A DNA stretch of 64,000 nt, taken from the NCBI GenBank assembly GCA_035610835.1, contig CM069456.1, forward strand, positions 25,922,234-25,986,233, read 5' to 3'. This stretch comes from Ophiura sarsii (lineage: Eukaryota; Echinodermata; Ophiuroidea; Amphilepidida; Ophiuridae). The position numbers and the translations under genes were made by a program. Below the pieces are notes generated by a model. It was not told the DNA's origin. It ran no database searches and was given only the letters and a program-made list of their open reading frames with translations. Below are positions 1-11,815 of this stretch, one piece after another (position 1 is the stretch's first letter; each line of letters starts with the position of its first letter).

Positions 1-167
1 GAGAATTTTAAAGATACAGGCAGTGTGCCCCCCCTCCCACCCCCTTTTTTACTGTTGAAAATAAGAAAAAATAGGTAGGTCGGGCCCATAGAACAGAGTG
101 TTTGTTCATCAACATTGTAATGTTAACATTTCTAAATTGTCAATGTTGATTCTTTCTTTTTATGCAG
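1..167. other. Left edge, probable intron tail
   Basis: No coding signal is visible. The stretch holds short C and T runs and ends in a pyrimidine-rich tract (about 150-163) with an AG at 166-167. That fits an intron 3' end before the P2X7-like exon remnant. Confidence 0.4.
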
Positions 168-413
168 GTGTTCATGTGATCAGTGCAAAATCCTGCCTCA
201 TTTCCATGATGGAGAATGCATGTTGCAATGAAATCCCTCAAACACAGACGATAGCTGCCGATGAGGGTAAATCATGCATTACCCAATCTCCAACTTTGGA
301 CCCGATACACTGGTCCTATGCCTTGCCTGGGAGTTGCAGACCATTACCACAAAAGTGTTCGTTCATTTGCAGCCAGGAATAATAAGTATGTTTCAGCCTG
401 CAATTTCTGTATT

Positions 414-930
414 TGAAGAGCTGTGTTGCAAAAGGGCCTACATCCACTTCTACCTGTTACTCATTTTGCATCATTGAATGCTATTCATTATGTGTAATGT
501 GGCTTGTATTGTTGGTGCCTACTGCCTCAATTGGCGTGCATGGATGCACTAATCCAAGTCAATAGAAACAGTAATACAATAATTGAGGACCCTAGATGAT
601 AGATCTAAAAGGGGGTTAAGTCACATTGAGAAAAATGGAAAAAAACTGGGTTTCATTGTGGACTTGACCCACTCAGGTTGAACCTCCCATGGACTCTTAC
701 ATAGCTTTACCACATGACTTAACTGGAACATTTGAACAGAGGGTGCAGAGATCCTCCTTGTTGCAGAAACTGATACCTAACTACAATTTCACAAGATTGT
801 GACTTAACCCCCTTTTAGATCTAGGGTCCTCAATTTGAATAATTCCATGGACTTGTCAATGCAAATTCAATAATGCAAAATGAGTAACATGTAGAAGTGG
901 ACGGTGGCTCTTTTAAAACACAGCTCTTCA
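414..930. repeat. Inverted-repeat element in the pseudogene intron (outer)
   Basis: Arms of about 60 bp at 414-475 and 866-930 are near-complementary. Both contain GAAGAGCTGTGTT and, further in, GTTACTCATTTTGCATNATTGAAT-like sequence. The middle is occupied by a second, younger inverted-repeat element, so this is a nested insertion. Confidence 0.65.
581..835. mobile_element. MITE, about 255 bp, nested in the previous element
   Basis: Terminal inverted repeats of about 40 bp start AATTGAGGACCCTAGAT at 581 and end in its complement at 835. Both arms share AGATCTAAAAGGGGGTTAAG. No coding content. Family unknown. Confidence 0.75.
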
Positions 931-940
931 TTTTGATATA

Positions 941-3022
941 CAGGGTGAGTCAAAAAAAAGTGTACCCTAATTGAAAAAATCAACAACAAAAATTTTGACC
1001 ACAAAATCAAGGCAAACAAAACTTTAAATGATTGCGCCATTTCTTTGCTACCATCTGGAGAAAAAAAATCACGCTATTTGATGATACCGTTAAGTAAATA
1101 TGACTATTTCTCTACTGGACAGGAACTGTTTTTTCACCTAAAACACGGTTTTTGTCTCGCCTGATGTAATCAGAAAGAGACTATGTTATCACTATTTCTG
1201 TCCGGCGTATGCCGTATGCCGTCCGCCGTATGCCGTCAGCCGTGTGCTAAGAAATACTTTTGTGACGCGATATCTGGAGATCCGTAAGGCCTATCGTGAT
1301 GGGACTTGGTGGAGGGAAGGGGGGGGGGGGGGGGTGGTGCGTTCTGTTGCTGATTGATTTTTCAAGGTCATCGGGGGTCATACAAGGTCATCGGGGTCAA
1401 ATATGCTTAACACTTTTGAGATGCGTTGTGACGCGATATCTAGAGATCCGTAAGGCCTATCTTGATGGGACTTGATGTCAGGGAAGGGGGTGGGGTGTTC
1501 TTTTGCTGATTAGATTTTCAAGGTCATTGGAGGTCATTCAAGGTCATCGGGGTCAAATATGGGGTCAAATAAGATCAGTAAGGCCGATCTTGATGGGATT
1601 TGGTGGAGGGAAGGGGGTGGTGTGTTCTTTTTGCTGATAAAATTTTGAAGGTCATCAGAGGTCATTCAAGGTCATCGGGGGTCAAATATGGGGTCAAATA
1701 GATCAGTAAGGCCTATATTGATGAGATTTGGTGGAGGGAAGGGGAGTGGTGTGTTCTTTTTGCTGAATAAATTTTCAAGGTCATCAGAGGTCATTCAAGG
1801 TCATCGGGGGTCAAATAAGATCCATAAGGCCTATCTTGATTGGATTTGGTGGAGGGAAGGGGGATGGTGTGTTCTTTTTGTTCTTAATTTTTCGGGGTCA
1901 TCAGGGGTCAAATATGGGGTCAAATAGATCGGTAAGGCCTATCTTGATGGGATTTGGTGGAGGGAAGGGGGGGGGGGGGTGTGTTCTTTTTGTTGATTAA
2001 TTTTTCGGGGTCATTGGGGGTCAAATATGGGGTCAAATAGATCAGTAAGGCCTATCTTGATGGGATTTGGTGGACGGAAGAGGGATGGTGTGTTCTTTTT
2101 GTTGATTAATTTTTCGGGGTCATTGGGGGTCAAATAGATCAGTAAGGCCTATCTTGATGGGATTTGGTGGAGGGAAGGGGGTGGTGTGTTCTTTTTGTTG
2201 ATTAATTTTTCGGGGTCATCGGGGGTCAAATATGGGGTCAAATAGATCAGTAAGGCCTATCTTGATGGGATTTGGTGGACGGAAGACGGATGGTGTGTTC
2301 TTTTTGTTGATTAATTTTTCGGGGTCATCGGGGTCAAATATGGGGTCAAATAGATCAGTAAGGCCTATCTTGATGGGATTTGGTGGACGGAAGGGGTTGG
2401 TGTGTTCTTTTTGTTGATTAAATTTTTCAAGGTATTACATCCCTTGCATTAACTACAATGCATACCTCTGTGACAGTGCTACATTGTATCATATGTTTCA
2501 TCATCATTTCTTTCAAGTCACTTTTGATGAACAGGCGAGACGCGCCGTTCGAGAACCGCCTTGTTAATTTCAAGCTTAACGAGCTTAATAATGTTTACTA
2601 GGATTATGATGTAAAGCATTACACATCTTGTTTATTAAAAGAATTAAGTAGACAATACACTTGTTCAAAATTGTGTCCTAATATATTAAAACAATAGACA
2701 GCTTTAAGGCCTATATGACACAATTACCACACTTTAATCATTTCATAACAAAGGAATTGATCCTTTCGCTGTCGGTATTGTAATTTTTTATTGGTCGTAT
2801 CTTATGAAATATAATGGTCAAGATCTGGAAAGTGTGTTCGGACGTTAAATTGGTCACTTTTATTCAAAACAGCGTAAAATAAGTTTCCCTCAACCAATCT
2901 AAACCAGATAAAATTCATATTAAAGCTAATTCTTTACCGTAGTATATTGTTTTGAAAACAAACGAATACTTTTTCTAAAAAAAATCGCTGAAGTTGAGTA
3001 CACTTTTTTTTTACTCACCCTG
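941..3022. mobile_element. TIR element (CAGGGTGAGTC ends) carrying a minisatellite
   Basis: The left end CAGGGTGAGTCAAAAAAAAG (941) is mirrored by the right end, which finishes ACTCACCCTG at 3022. Both arms also contain the complementary GTACAC motif. The left flank is TA and the right flank TT, so the TA duplication expected of Tc1/mariner-like elements is not clean. The interior is dominated by a minisatellite. Related ends occur at 46073, 47520, 51879-52499, about 53384 and 55830. No transposase was seen. Confidence 0.7.
1258..2430. repeat. Minisatellite, about 105-bp unit, about 10 copies
   Basis: Each unit carries GATCAGTAAGGCCTATCTTG, then ATGGGATTTGGTGGAGGGAAGG, GTGTTCTTTTTG and blocks of GGGGTCAT and GGGGTCAAATA. 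AGGCC blocks recur near 1285, 1450, 1576, 1707, 1824, 1935, 2047, 2142, 2252 and 2357. The 3' copies are more alike than the 5' ones. A small CGTATGCCGT tandem lies just upstream (about 1205-1245). Confidence 0.9.
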
Positions 3023-4384
3023 TTAATTAAAACTACATGTACCAAGCCTTCAGGAGCTATACGGTCTCTAGTCAGTCCCCTTTTAAGGTTGTCATAGGAG
3101 AGACCTTTTATGGCTGCATCCTTCGTATGTCAGTCAATCTGTGTGTGTGTCAGTCGAGGTGGACTTGACTCTAACACTGCTATACAGCGACTCCACCCCA
3201 CAAAAAAAGGGTAAGTGGCAAACAGTATAGATAAAATAGGCGCAATTGGTGACAGAATTATAAACCATTAATATATTTGTTAATTTTTTATGTATTTACA
3301 GGAAATACCGATATGCGGCCTACCATCAACTTGTCCTGTTATGCTAGGGATATTTGGGGAAAAGAGTGAAAGTGACCACACCAGCTTGTGCCCATGCACT
3401 AATTTATGACACTTTCCCAGACACTACTGGACATTGATACCGGGGCACCATATTGCGTGAATGAAGAACTAGCCGCACAAGTTGATGGAGCTAATAATAC
3501 AAACAATCCAACAACAGGTAGGCATTGTATGGAGTGTTCTAATAGATAAAGTGTATGTACATTTCTGAATCTGAATGGCAGGCAGGGCCAGAAAAAATGC
3601 ACATTTCCTGGGAACCTAACTTTAAAAATGTCCCTTCAAATTCTTATGTATTTCTTTAATTTACATGTCTTTACATAAAAATTGGTAAATTTTGGTCACT
3701 GCTTTATGATCATACATTTCATGTGGGGGTGCATCAATATTATAAATCAGGTTTGGTTTAGGACCTGAAATTGAAAGGTCCAGGACGCACAGATGCGTCA
3801 GAATGTGACCCCTGCCGATCGGTTATCCGATTTCCCTTATAATTAAATCATGCAGTATAGGCTAGCAATAAATATATTTTGTGTAAATATATTTGATGTT
3901 TTGTGGTATTTATGTTGGTGAAGTGACTGCTCAAATTAATCTTGGGCACTTATTAATTATAAATAAACATTGTCAATCAGTTTTGGATTAGGACCTGAAT
4001 GAAACAACATGTTCTCATCTCAATTCTCAACCTCCTGTCGCCGATCCAGTTTCCGTTAAATTATATCATGAAGAAAAATAGTGTCGAGATTAGACAATGA
4101 AATAGTCCCACGACTGCCACCAATTGTTGTAATTAAATTAGACAAAGTTATTGAGATAAAGAAGACGCACATTCATTACAGTTGCATATTCTTTATCTTA
4201 TTAAATCATAAGCTCGAAGTGTGCATGTCAAAAACTACATACAGAATATTATGTACAGCTATATACACCTATCATAGATGTGTAGTGGTCAAGTACTACA
4301 ACCAGAATGACTCTCCTTGGCAATTTATTGCCCCTTTTATAGGGTTTGGTCCCACCCACCATTGTTACCCAAAGTCAATAAGCT

Positions 4385-4560
4385 GCACTATCTCTACACA
4401 ATCTGTGAGACAGTTTGCGGGCTGCACACAATCTGTGAACAGTTTGCGGGCTGACTCTACACAATCTGTGAACAGTTTGTGGGCTACACACAATCTGTGA
4501 GAGAGTGTGCGGGCTGCACACAATCTGTGAGGGATTTTGTGTGTGAGGGATTTTGCGTAG
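4385..4560. repeat. Minisatellite, about 28-bp unit
   Basis: About six imperfect copies of CACAATCTGTGAACAGTTTG plus CGGGCTG. The short reading frames crossing it are by-products. It lies in the last intron of the P2X7-like pseudogene. Confidence 0.85.
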
Positions 4561-4792
4561 ATAAACAATGTGAAAGAATTTGCGGGCCCCCTATGAAGAA
4601 TTGAAGTTGTTATTCTGAAATCTCTGTAATAGCAATCAAGATATATTTTGTGTAAATATATTTGATGTGTCCTGGTATTTATGTTTTTGAAGTGAGTGCT
4701 CAAATTGATTTTGGGATAACTTTTAGTTGTATAAAGCCATTCATCTCATGTTATCATCGGTACATAAATTTCCTTGCAGACTGGGTATATCA

Positions 4793-4962
4793 TCACTATT
4801 GTCTATTCATCCATCACGAGACAGTGACATAACTGGGTATTCTACTAATTGCCTACTCAAGGCACTGGTGTATTACACACAAGCATAGAAAGATCGTAAA
4901 TGCTGCACATGTAAAGTTACATCACTGTCCAGAGGAAGATGAATATAGTATATATACTTTCT
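4793..4962. mobile_element. MITE copy, family shared with 41571-41758
   Basis: Left arm contains GAGACAGTGACATAACT and right arm AGTTACATCACTGTCCAGAG, which are complementary. A second, better-preserved copy lies 36.8 kb away downstream of the Hox gene. Outer ends resemble TATTGTCTATTC / GAATATAGTATA. Confidence 0.65.
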
Positions 4963-5260
4963 TCAAGAGACTTGTGATAACTTTACTCTTTCTCTCAACA
5001 CCATTATCTTTATAATCTGCAGCCAGAGTATAATTTATTTAACCATTTCATTAAATATCCCCTTCAATCTTTTTGTTTTTGTTTAGATGGAGAACCACAC
5101 ATTCCTGGAACAGATGACAACTAACCATGGGTGATTGGTGACTGGGCAGGAGTTGAATGTACAATGATGAAAAGTAACCTGGACTAGTAATATTATACTT
5201 TTTTGGAATGGGCAAAGTGCACTGTCAGTAGAAAAGTGGCTCTTACTTGAATTGGCTTAA

Positions 5261-5500
5261 CGCTTTCCATGTGGCAGGCGGCTGCAGACAACATTCCAAA
5301 TGTTGACAAAATGTTTCAAAAATGTCTACATTATTTCCTTTTATTACCATATTTGGAATCACCATGAGAAATGCATTGAAATAAGTACAAACATGCCTAG
5401 TATTGGTTCAGTAATCGTTGAGGTAGATCTTGAAAGTTGGGAAAGGTTTCTGAAAATCTGTTTTGTATATGGTAGAACTAATCGCCGCGTGGAAAGTGTT
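5261..5500. mobile_element. MITE, CTTTCCACGCGGC family, copy 1
   Basis: Left end CTTTCCATGTGGCAGGCGGC and right end GCCGCGTGGAAAG form terminal inverted repeats. The interior has TTTGGAATCACCATGAGAAA and AAATAAGTACAAACATG. Copy 2 is at 44751-44991 and a partial minus-strand copy is at 48490-48665. Short open frames here are not genes. Confidence 0.8.
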
Positions 5501-5862
5501 AATGGCCTAAAGTAGGACATTTCTGCGATCAGGTGATTAAAAAGAGAGCCCCCTCCATTGCCAGCTACTAAACAGCAGCCATTATTCATTCATTGACTTT
5601 TTAGTATTAATGTAATATAACTTTCATTTAAAACAGATGGTAGTTATCTTGACTGTACACATACTAATCTGCTATACTATGTTGGTATTAAAATAACAAT
5701 GTCTTGTATTTTCGTTCAGTGTTTTCACTCACCCTATACAAAGGGGTGAAAATACCCTTCACTTTTGTTTTTTCACCCTCGAGAAATAAACCCAGTGTAA
5801 TGACTGTCCTTGTTGTATCCCTGGAAAGGTTTATTATTAATGATTATTATATATATAAACAT

Positions 5863-6094
5863 AACACCAAAAGTAAGTCCCCCTAAACAATTCTTCATAA
5901 CATCGTAAGATTGAGAAGGGCAGTTTTTGTCTTATTTTTTAGCTTATTCAGCCATGAAGTCATGGACATCTTTCATTTTCAAACACCACTTAGGAAACAG
6001 TCATAGGATTATTTCTAACTAAGTTTTATTGGTAAAATGTTTTATCTTACGATGTTATGACGAATTGTTTATGGGGGGACTTACTTTTGGTGTT
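5863..6094. mobile_element. MITE, about 232 bp
   Basis: AACACCAAAAGTAAGTCC at 5863-5880 is the exact complement of GGACTTACTTTTGGTGTT at 6077-6094. Inner arms ATCGTAAGAT / ATCTTACGAT extend the foldback. It lies almost end to end with the next MITE. Confidence 0.82.
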
Positions 6095-6099
6095 GTGTT

Positions 6100-6322
6100 T
6101 AGTTCAATCAGTTCCAAATTGACGAGAAATATTTGTTTTTTATCTCTCCGCCCAATCCAAGCATATTAGCGAGATTTTGGCATGCAATGCAAGGGTCACA
6201 CGTACAATGATACTGCAACATTGCAGGCCATATTTCACCATGCCAGCGTTTTGCGTGCGACGCTCTCCTGAATTCAATTTCCGCTGTAAACAGGTTTTGC
6301 CAATTTGGAACTGACTGAACTA
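6100..6322. mobile_element. MITE, about 223 bp
   Basis: TAGTTCAATCAGTTCCAAAT at the left is mirrored by ATTTGGAACTGACTGAACTA at the right. A diverged half-copy of the left end occurs near 62060. Confidence 0.8.
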
Positions 6323-7067
6323 TTATAGTAGAATAGACGGTTCCTTTTCTTTATATTATATTTAATTTGTAGAAAAAATTGCAACAAATAATGTTGAATC
6401 TTGATTTTCAACAAGTCGGTTTATGTGTGACTTTTTTTGCACAGAATTTAACTGATTATAAATTTCATTCATAAATTATCGTAGTATGTGCACACTCTCT
6501 TATCTGTGCTGTGATTTAAAGGATAATGATTGTGTATCAGTTGCTTAGAGGTAACTGGGAAGAATCAAAACATTTTTACTTGCAACTGAGGAATTGCACG
6601 AGGCATAGCCCTAAGGGAAATTCTGAGGACCCAAAGTAAAATGTTTTGATTCTGACAGAACAACTGATCAAAGTCATTATCCTGATTCAAAACCGTCAAT
6701 TCAAATTGTCATTTAATGATACTATTCATAATAAAAAGATACACTCTACGACAATTTAACATTGCTTCACCCATTACAAATTGACATGTCTGATCGAAAA
6801 TGTGCAAGTGGCTGCTCACATGTCATGTAACTACTGAATTGTGCAAATGCATATGGCATTACTCGAATTGGTTTGGTGATCGAATTTGATACATATTTAC
6901 ATGGCGGTAAATGGCTGTCTGTTAGTGACATTTTAGCCTACAATTTATAACATTTCTGGCCCCTAAGATTTTACAGCCATAATGTGAAAAATATGGGGAT
7001 TCTTCCGATATCAACCATCTTGATTTGAAAAATATAACCCAAAAGAGTGATCAGAACATACACCTTT
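6323..7067. other. Unassigned AT-rich stretch
   Basis: No convincing gene, tandem repeat or inverted repeat seen. Only short open frames. Confidence 0.5.
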
Positions 7068-7384
7068 ATACACCTATCAGTTGTAAGACGCACTATACGA
7101 CCCCCGGGAGAGGTGCGTCGTTTACCAATAATTCTTGACGGAGGGTACGTCAGTGGCAGCCTTTGGTCCGTCAAAAAAATGACGGAGGGTGTGTAAAGGT
7201 CCGTCACTTTACATGGGTGCGAATGGGCTGATAGTTGACTGAGGGTGCGTATTTGGATGGCAATGGTCCGTCGTTTTTTTGACACAGGCTGCGTCATGGT
7301 AAATGAGAAGTTGACGCACCTCGGTAAAGTGACGCACCACTCCCGGGGGTCGTATAGTGCGTCTTACAACTGATAGGTGTATAA
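7068..7384. mobile_element. MITE, about 315 bp, long inverted repeats
   Basis: Left arm TATACACCTATCAGTTGTAA plus GACGCACTATACGACCCCCG is complementary over about 50 bp to the right arm ending at 7384. The interior repeats GACGGAGGGTNCGT and GGTCCGTCA motifs. TA is present at both borders. Confidence 0.85.
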
Positions 7385-7467
7385 TGCATTTATGATCATA
7401 ATTTGAGTTATTCACATCAAACAGAAATATATTTATAATGAAAAAAATGATGTTACCTCTGAACATA

Positions 7468-8227
7468 AAGGGTTAAAAAAAACATAAGCCCCCTATAATT
7501 ATATCACATTTGTTTTCATAACTCTACACACAATTGGTCGAGGAGTTGAAAGATTTAAACGCTTATGAAGAGCAAAATCACTTGGCTACCCTTAAAAATT
7601 TGCTTATTTTAAAATCATTATTATTTTTCCCAAATGATGTTTTCAGAAAAAGTGGCACTTTCAAGATCCTATACAAGTTTGTTTGCATAGCTCTACACAC
7701 AATTAGGCGTTTTGAGTGATTGAAACGCTTACGAAAAGGGAAAACGCTTGGCCACCAGGCCCGCACAAAGCCCTTTCATTTATATAATACCAATACCATG
7801 TTTATTTTTTCTAAAACGGTCACATTTCTTCAAAATGATGTTATTGACGTGCATGGCGGACACTAGGTGAAAAAAAAACCATTTTTATTTAAAATAACAG
7901 CCATGAGAATGTTCAGTTTTGCACTAGGTGAAAAAAACACATTTTTATTTCAAATATTAATAAGGACCAGCTAAAGAAAGAAGACATTTTAATTGAAAAT
8001 AAAGGCAATTAAATTTCATTTTGAAAAGCACTGCAGACACTTTTTTAAAAGTGCCACTTTTTCTGAAAACATGATTTTGGGGAAATGTGAATGTTTGGAA
8101 AAAGTGAACATGATACCGAAAGGGAAACATTTCTACGGGTAGCCAAGCCAAATAATTGTTTGTGGAGTTAAGCAAACGAAAGTGATCACATTTTAGGGCG
8201 GTGGGGGGCTTACTTTTTTAACCCTTT
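7468..8227. mobile_element. Foldback element, about 760 bp
   Basis: AAAGGGTTAAAAAAAACATAAG with CCCCC at the left is mirrored by GGGGGGCTTACTTTTTTAAC at the right. Inner arms share AGAAAAAGTGGCACTTT / AAAGTGCCACTTTTTCT. Frames at 7534-7766 and 7957-8175 are shadows of the arms. Confidence 0.75.
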
Positions 8228-10113
8228 ATTATAACGCCTTACAATAATTTTACTCAGGTTTTAGTTCAATCTGTAGTGACAATTTGTAATACCAGTAATA
8301 TGAAGATGGAAAAAAATATAATTTCCAGAACATTTTAGTACATGTCGGTCTACCTTTTGATCTTTGTAAATATTTTTCTACAAATTGTGTACTTTTATGA
8401 CACATGTATAACATCACAAGATGTTCACAAGATGTTAGAAGGATTGTAACTTGAATAAACAATAATGGTGTAGGCGACTTTACTGTACATAAACGTGTTT
8501 ATTGTTTGGTTTTGGTTTGTTAATTAAACTACACTACTTTGCAGACCAAATTGATCCTGTATATGTGTTATCTAGTCTACAGATATCTCAGCTTTAAACT
8601 TGATAATATTGTAATGTCATGAGGGGGGGTCTTATTCTAATGTAACGGGAATGGACAGTGACCTAGGCATAAGTATAAGTTGACCTAATCTTCACCGCGA
8701 CCTCCCAGACTCCTAAGTAAGGATGATAAAGTCTTTATTTTAGTCAATCTATTTTATCTAAGCCTATTCAATAGGATCATTATGTCCTAGACTGAACCCG
8801 GCAATTCGGATTCTTCCCAAAGAGTGGCTAACTATGCGTACTTTATATTAATGAGGAAGTCACAGAAAAGTGTGTCGAGTTAACAATTATGGGGGTGTCT
8901 ACTGCCTTTGGCACCTTCGTACAACCCCTGCATAGGGTACGAAGGTTAGAATTCCCTTTCTCTATGATATTTTATAGAGAAGTTAATTCACCCAAAGGCG
9001 ACGACTCAGCAACACTCTAGAACAACTGAACTCATACGGTATAATGTACGCACCATTGGCCTAAATGTATAAAAAACCTAATATTAAAGTAAGTCACTCA
9101 ATGAAGCAGAAATAAACTGGACAGCGCACACACAAATTTACGGTTGGTATGGTTGCGATATGGGAGCGCCCTCCAAAAAAGGCTGGCCCTATAAAAAACT
9201 AGAACCTCTATTCACTCAAACTATACCCTGATTGATGGTTCTACAGCATGACAATTAAAAGGAAGATGGCTCACAACTTCTTGTTACAAGGAGTATCATA
9301 TCTGAAAGTCTATACCACTGTGTTTCCACCATATTTATGTTTCATTGCGATTGCGGAAACTCCCATTGTCAATATGCTGTTGAATTGCTTCCTCTTATGG
9401 AATCCTTTCATAGCTGCTGCACAAGGAAGGCCTGGCTTGAAGTTCCTGCATTTCCTACTTCTGAGATTTTAAGCCAATGGCAGCATTTTTCGACACACAG
9501 CTTCAATAATCTTGTGACGTAGTCTATAAAATAGAAAACAAAGAGAGATGAAAGTGTTTATCTTGTCATGATAATTTTCCAATTTTTGACTAAAAATGTA
9601 ATTTGTTTGTAGTTTTTGTTTCATGTTTAATTGCATTAAATTAGGCTCTACATGAATTTCATTAAAAAAATAACTGGTAAAGCATTTTCCTCGACATACA
9701 CAAATATCAGTAAATGATTTTTAGAGTGAAAATAGCCCCGAAATTGGACATAGAATATTGTTGCCATGGTTATTATTGTCATTAGTAAGGCCAAACAAAT
9801 TGAATACTTTGTTTCGGCGGCTTTTGGCTAAAAAGCTATGTGCCATGCGATGTTTTTATTTTTTTACCAAAATGAGCTGTTTTATTTTCTAAAATCAAAA
9901 TATAGTCAATAGTTATGCTTTTGTCTTTTTAATAAAAGTAATCAGATATGATCAATGCACATTGTTTGCCAGTGTTCTCTTTATCTCTTAACTTCACAAA
10001 GTTAGTTGAATGTGTGTTCTCACTCACAAGGTTGCCGAGTATCACTGAAACTTACTAGGGTATTTATTTTTAAAAATTGAAATTGCTGCTGCGCCTAGTG
10101 CCTCCCATTTTAA
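8228..10113. other. Intergenic stretch without an assignable gene
   Basis: Contains a perfect 10-bp hairpin ACCTTCGTAC / GTACGAAGGT near 8923-8948. An open frame at 9248-9522 (both usable frames) encodes a Cys-rich stretch (HCDCGNSHC ... SCC) that I cannot assign. No splice-supported gene model seen. Confidence 0.4.
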
Positions 10114-10121
10114 AAAGCAAT

Positions 10122-10944
10122 CAAGGGCGTCCCCAGAGGGGGGGTGTGGAGGTGTCATGTCACAAAATCATGGTACACCACGAGCTTCATTTGCGATTTT
10201 GACCATGCAATTTTTCGGCCGGTTTTGAGGAAACATCGCTACCCCCCCCCCCCCCCCCCCTCCCCTCCCACTTACAAAGATTTCATCTGCTGGCGGGAAA
10301 AAAATTGCAGGTTTTACAAAAAAATGTTGGAGTCTGTAAAAAAATTGACGGTACATCAGTGGCGTAGCGGGGGGGGGGGCAGGGGGCAACAAATGCCCCC
10401 CCCCCCGACGAAAAAACTAAATTTGGGGCCCCGCCCCCACCCCCCCTAAAAAAAAGGGGGTGAGAAAAAAAGTAAATAGGAAAAAAATGAGAAAAAAGAC
10501 CAAGGTTATTAGCCCAAAAGAAGGCAAAATTGTACATATAGTACATTTACTGTGCGATTTTTTTTGACTCTGCGATTATTTTTTTTGACTGTGCGAAATG
10601 TTTTGACCTTAACAACCAACCCCCCCTCCCCGTGCGATTTTTTTTTTGGACTGTGGAATTTTTTTTTTTGGACTGCGAAAATGTTTGACCTTAACCCCCC
10701 CCCCCCCCCCACTTACGTGAAATTCACGAGGTAAGTGACTTGAAAAAAAATTGGGGCAACGGTTGCCCCAATTTTGTCTAAATTTTTTTCATAAAAGGTT
10801 GCCCGGCAAATTTTAGAAATCTTGCCCCCCCCTGAAAAAAATCCTAGCTACGCCACTGCGGTAGGCCTACATCATGCCTTTTGTCGGTACAACTCTGTTG
10901 TGCCCCCCCCCCCCCCCAATGAAAAGGGTCTGGGGACGCCCCTG
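10122..10944. mobile_element. hAT-type non-autonomous element with 8-bp target duplication
   Basis: Seen: ends CAAGGGCGTCCCCAGA (10122) and TCTGGGGACGCCCCTG (10944) are inverted repeats with one mismatch. They are flanked by perfect 8-bp direct repeats AAAGCAAT at 10114-10121 and 10945-10952. Known: 8-bp target duplications and CA...TG termini are typical of the hAT superfamily. The 823-bp interior holds C and G runs and a second nested element. No transposase frame. Confidence 0.85.
10357..10858. mobile_element. hAT-like element nested inside the previous one
   Basis: Ends CAGTGGCGTAGC (10357) and GCTACGCCACTG (10858) are perfect inverted repeats. Flanks CGGTACAT and CGGTAGGC share their first five of eight bases, consistent with a worn 8-bp target duplication. 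The interior has repeated GTGCGATTTTTTTTGACT blocks and long C/G runs. Confidence 0.8.
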
Positions 10945-11815
10945 AAAGCAATACGCGTGGGCCGCTGAGACAAAGTATTAATTTGTTTGGGCCTAAAATT
11001 CTATACAAATTAGATGACCTTCAATTCAATGTTGTATTGAATAAAGTGCATGGACATGGTACAGTTTTTGTATTTTATATTTCAAGCATACCATAAGTAC
11101 ATTCACTCAAGACTCTGGACAACAAAGCCACCTTCTTTCTGTTTCGGGAACACCACCTGGAATTGTCCTGTTCCATCAGCCTTCAGTGCTTGACATTGGT
11201 TGCCATTCTCATTCCATTGATTATGTAGTGCTGCTAGGTAGTTACTGCCATAAAAAAAAAAGAGCTCATATCACAATTATAAATAAATTAGACATAGGCC
11301 TAAAATTTAAATTAAATGTAAAAGCAGTTTCATTTCAATTTCACGGTGGACCATTCCTAGCAGGTGGCCGAATTGTCCAGCCCTGGCAAATTTGCCAGTG
11401 CACTGGCAAATATGCCCGCTAAGTGGGCATATTTTCCAGTATAAATTTACAGTTAATCCAAAAGTAGCGCTTCCACTCAAAAAATGGAATTCTACCCTCT
11501 ATATATCAATTGTTTAACTCAATACCTAAATATTTTGTGTCGCTTCAAAAAAGTTCTTGGTTGCGTTTTGCCAGAAAAATGTCAGTCATTTTGTGGAAAG
11601 TGGATCCAGAAGTAGCGCTTCCTTACACAAAATGGCATCTTCTATCCTTCATATATCGATAGCTGAACTTGATACCAAAATATTTTGCGTCGCTTCAAAA
11701 CAATTCATGGTTACGTTTTACTAGAAAAAAGATGCAACTTCAGTAATTTTTTGCAAAAACTATTTTTGAAATTTCACTGATTACATTAACAAACAGGGAA
11801 TCAATCCTCTACGCT

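Larger units (their letters stand above)
168..5124 (+). pseudogene. Decayed gene for a P2X7-intracellular-type (cysteine-rich, zinc-binding) domain, three exon remnants
   Basis: Seen: exon remnant A starts after AG 166-167 and runs to about 385. One frame reads CSCDQCKILP, then after a +1 shift ENACCNEI, then GKSCIT followed by FGPDTLVLCLAWEL in another frame. Exon B begins at 3302 after AG 3300-3301 and reads KYRYAAYHQLVLLC, a TAG stop, then GYLGKRVKVTTPACAHAL and DTFPD. After another shift it stays open to a donor at 3517/3518 (phase 1). Exon C starts at 5087 after TTTGTTTAG, continues in phase as DGEPHIPGTDDN and stops at 5122-5124. Known: the P2X7 C-terminal domain has CxCGxC, CC-E, CIT-HP, YR-AYRQ--WCWGYLGK, -PSCA--IR--FP. 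The order and spacing match here, and the TAG sits where the second conserved Trp would be. In animals this domain is often found outside receptors. Inference: non-functional relic. Frameshifts and a stop argue against expression as a full protein. Upstream exons lie outside the window. Confidence 0.62.

Noticed and set aside
9248..9522. Cys-rich open frame possibly another P2X7-like domain
   Set aside because: Only loose CxCG / CC resemblance; downstream motifs absent.
10144..10712. Several open frames with Pro or Gly runs
   Set aside because: They lie inside the nested hAT-like elements and consist largely of C/G runs.
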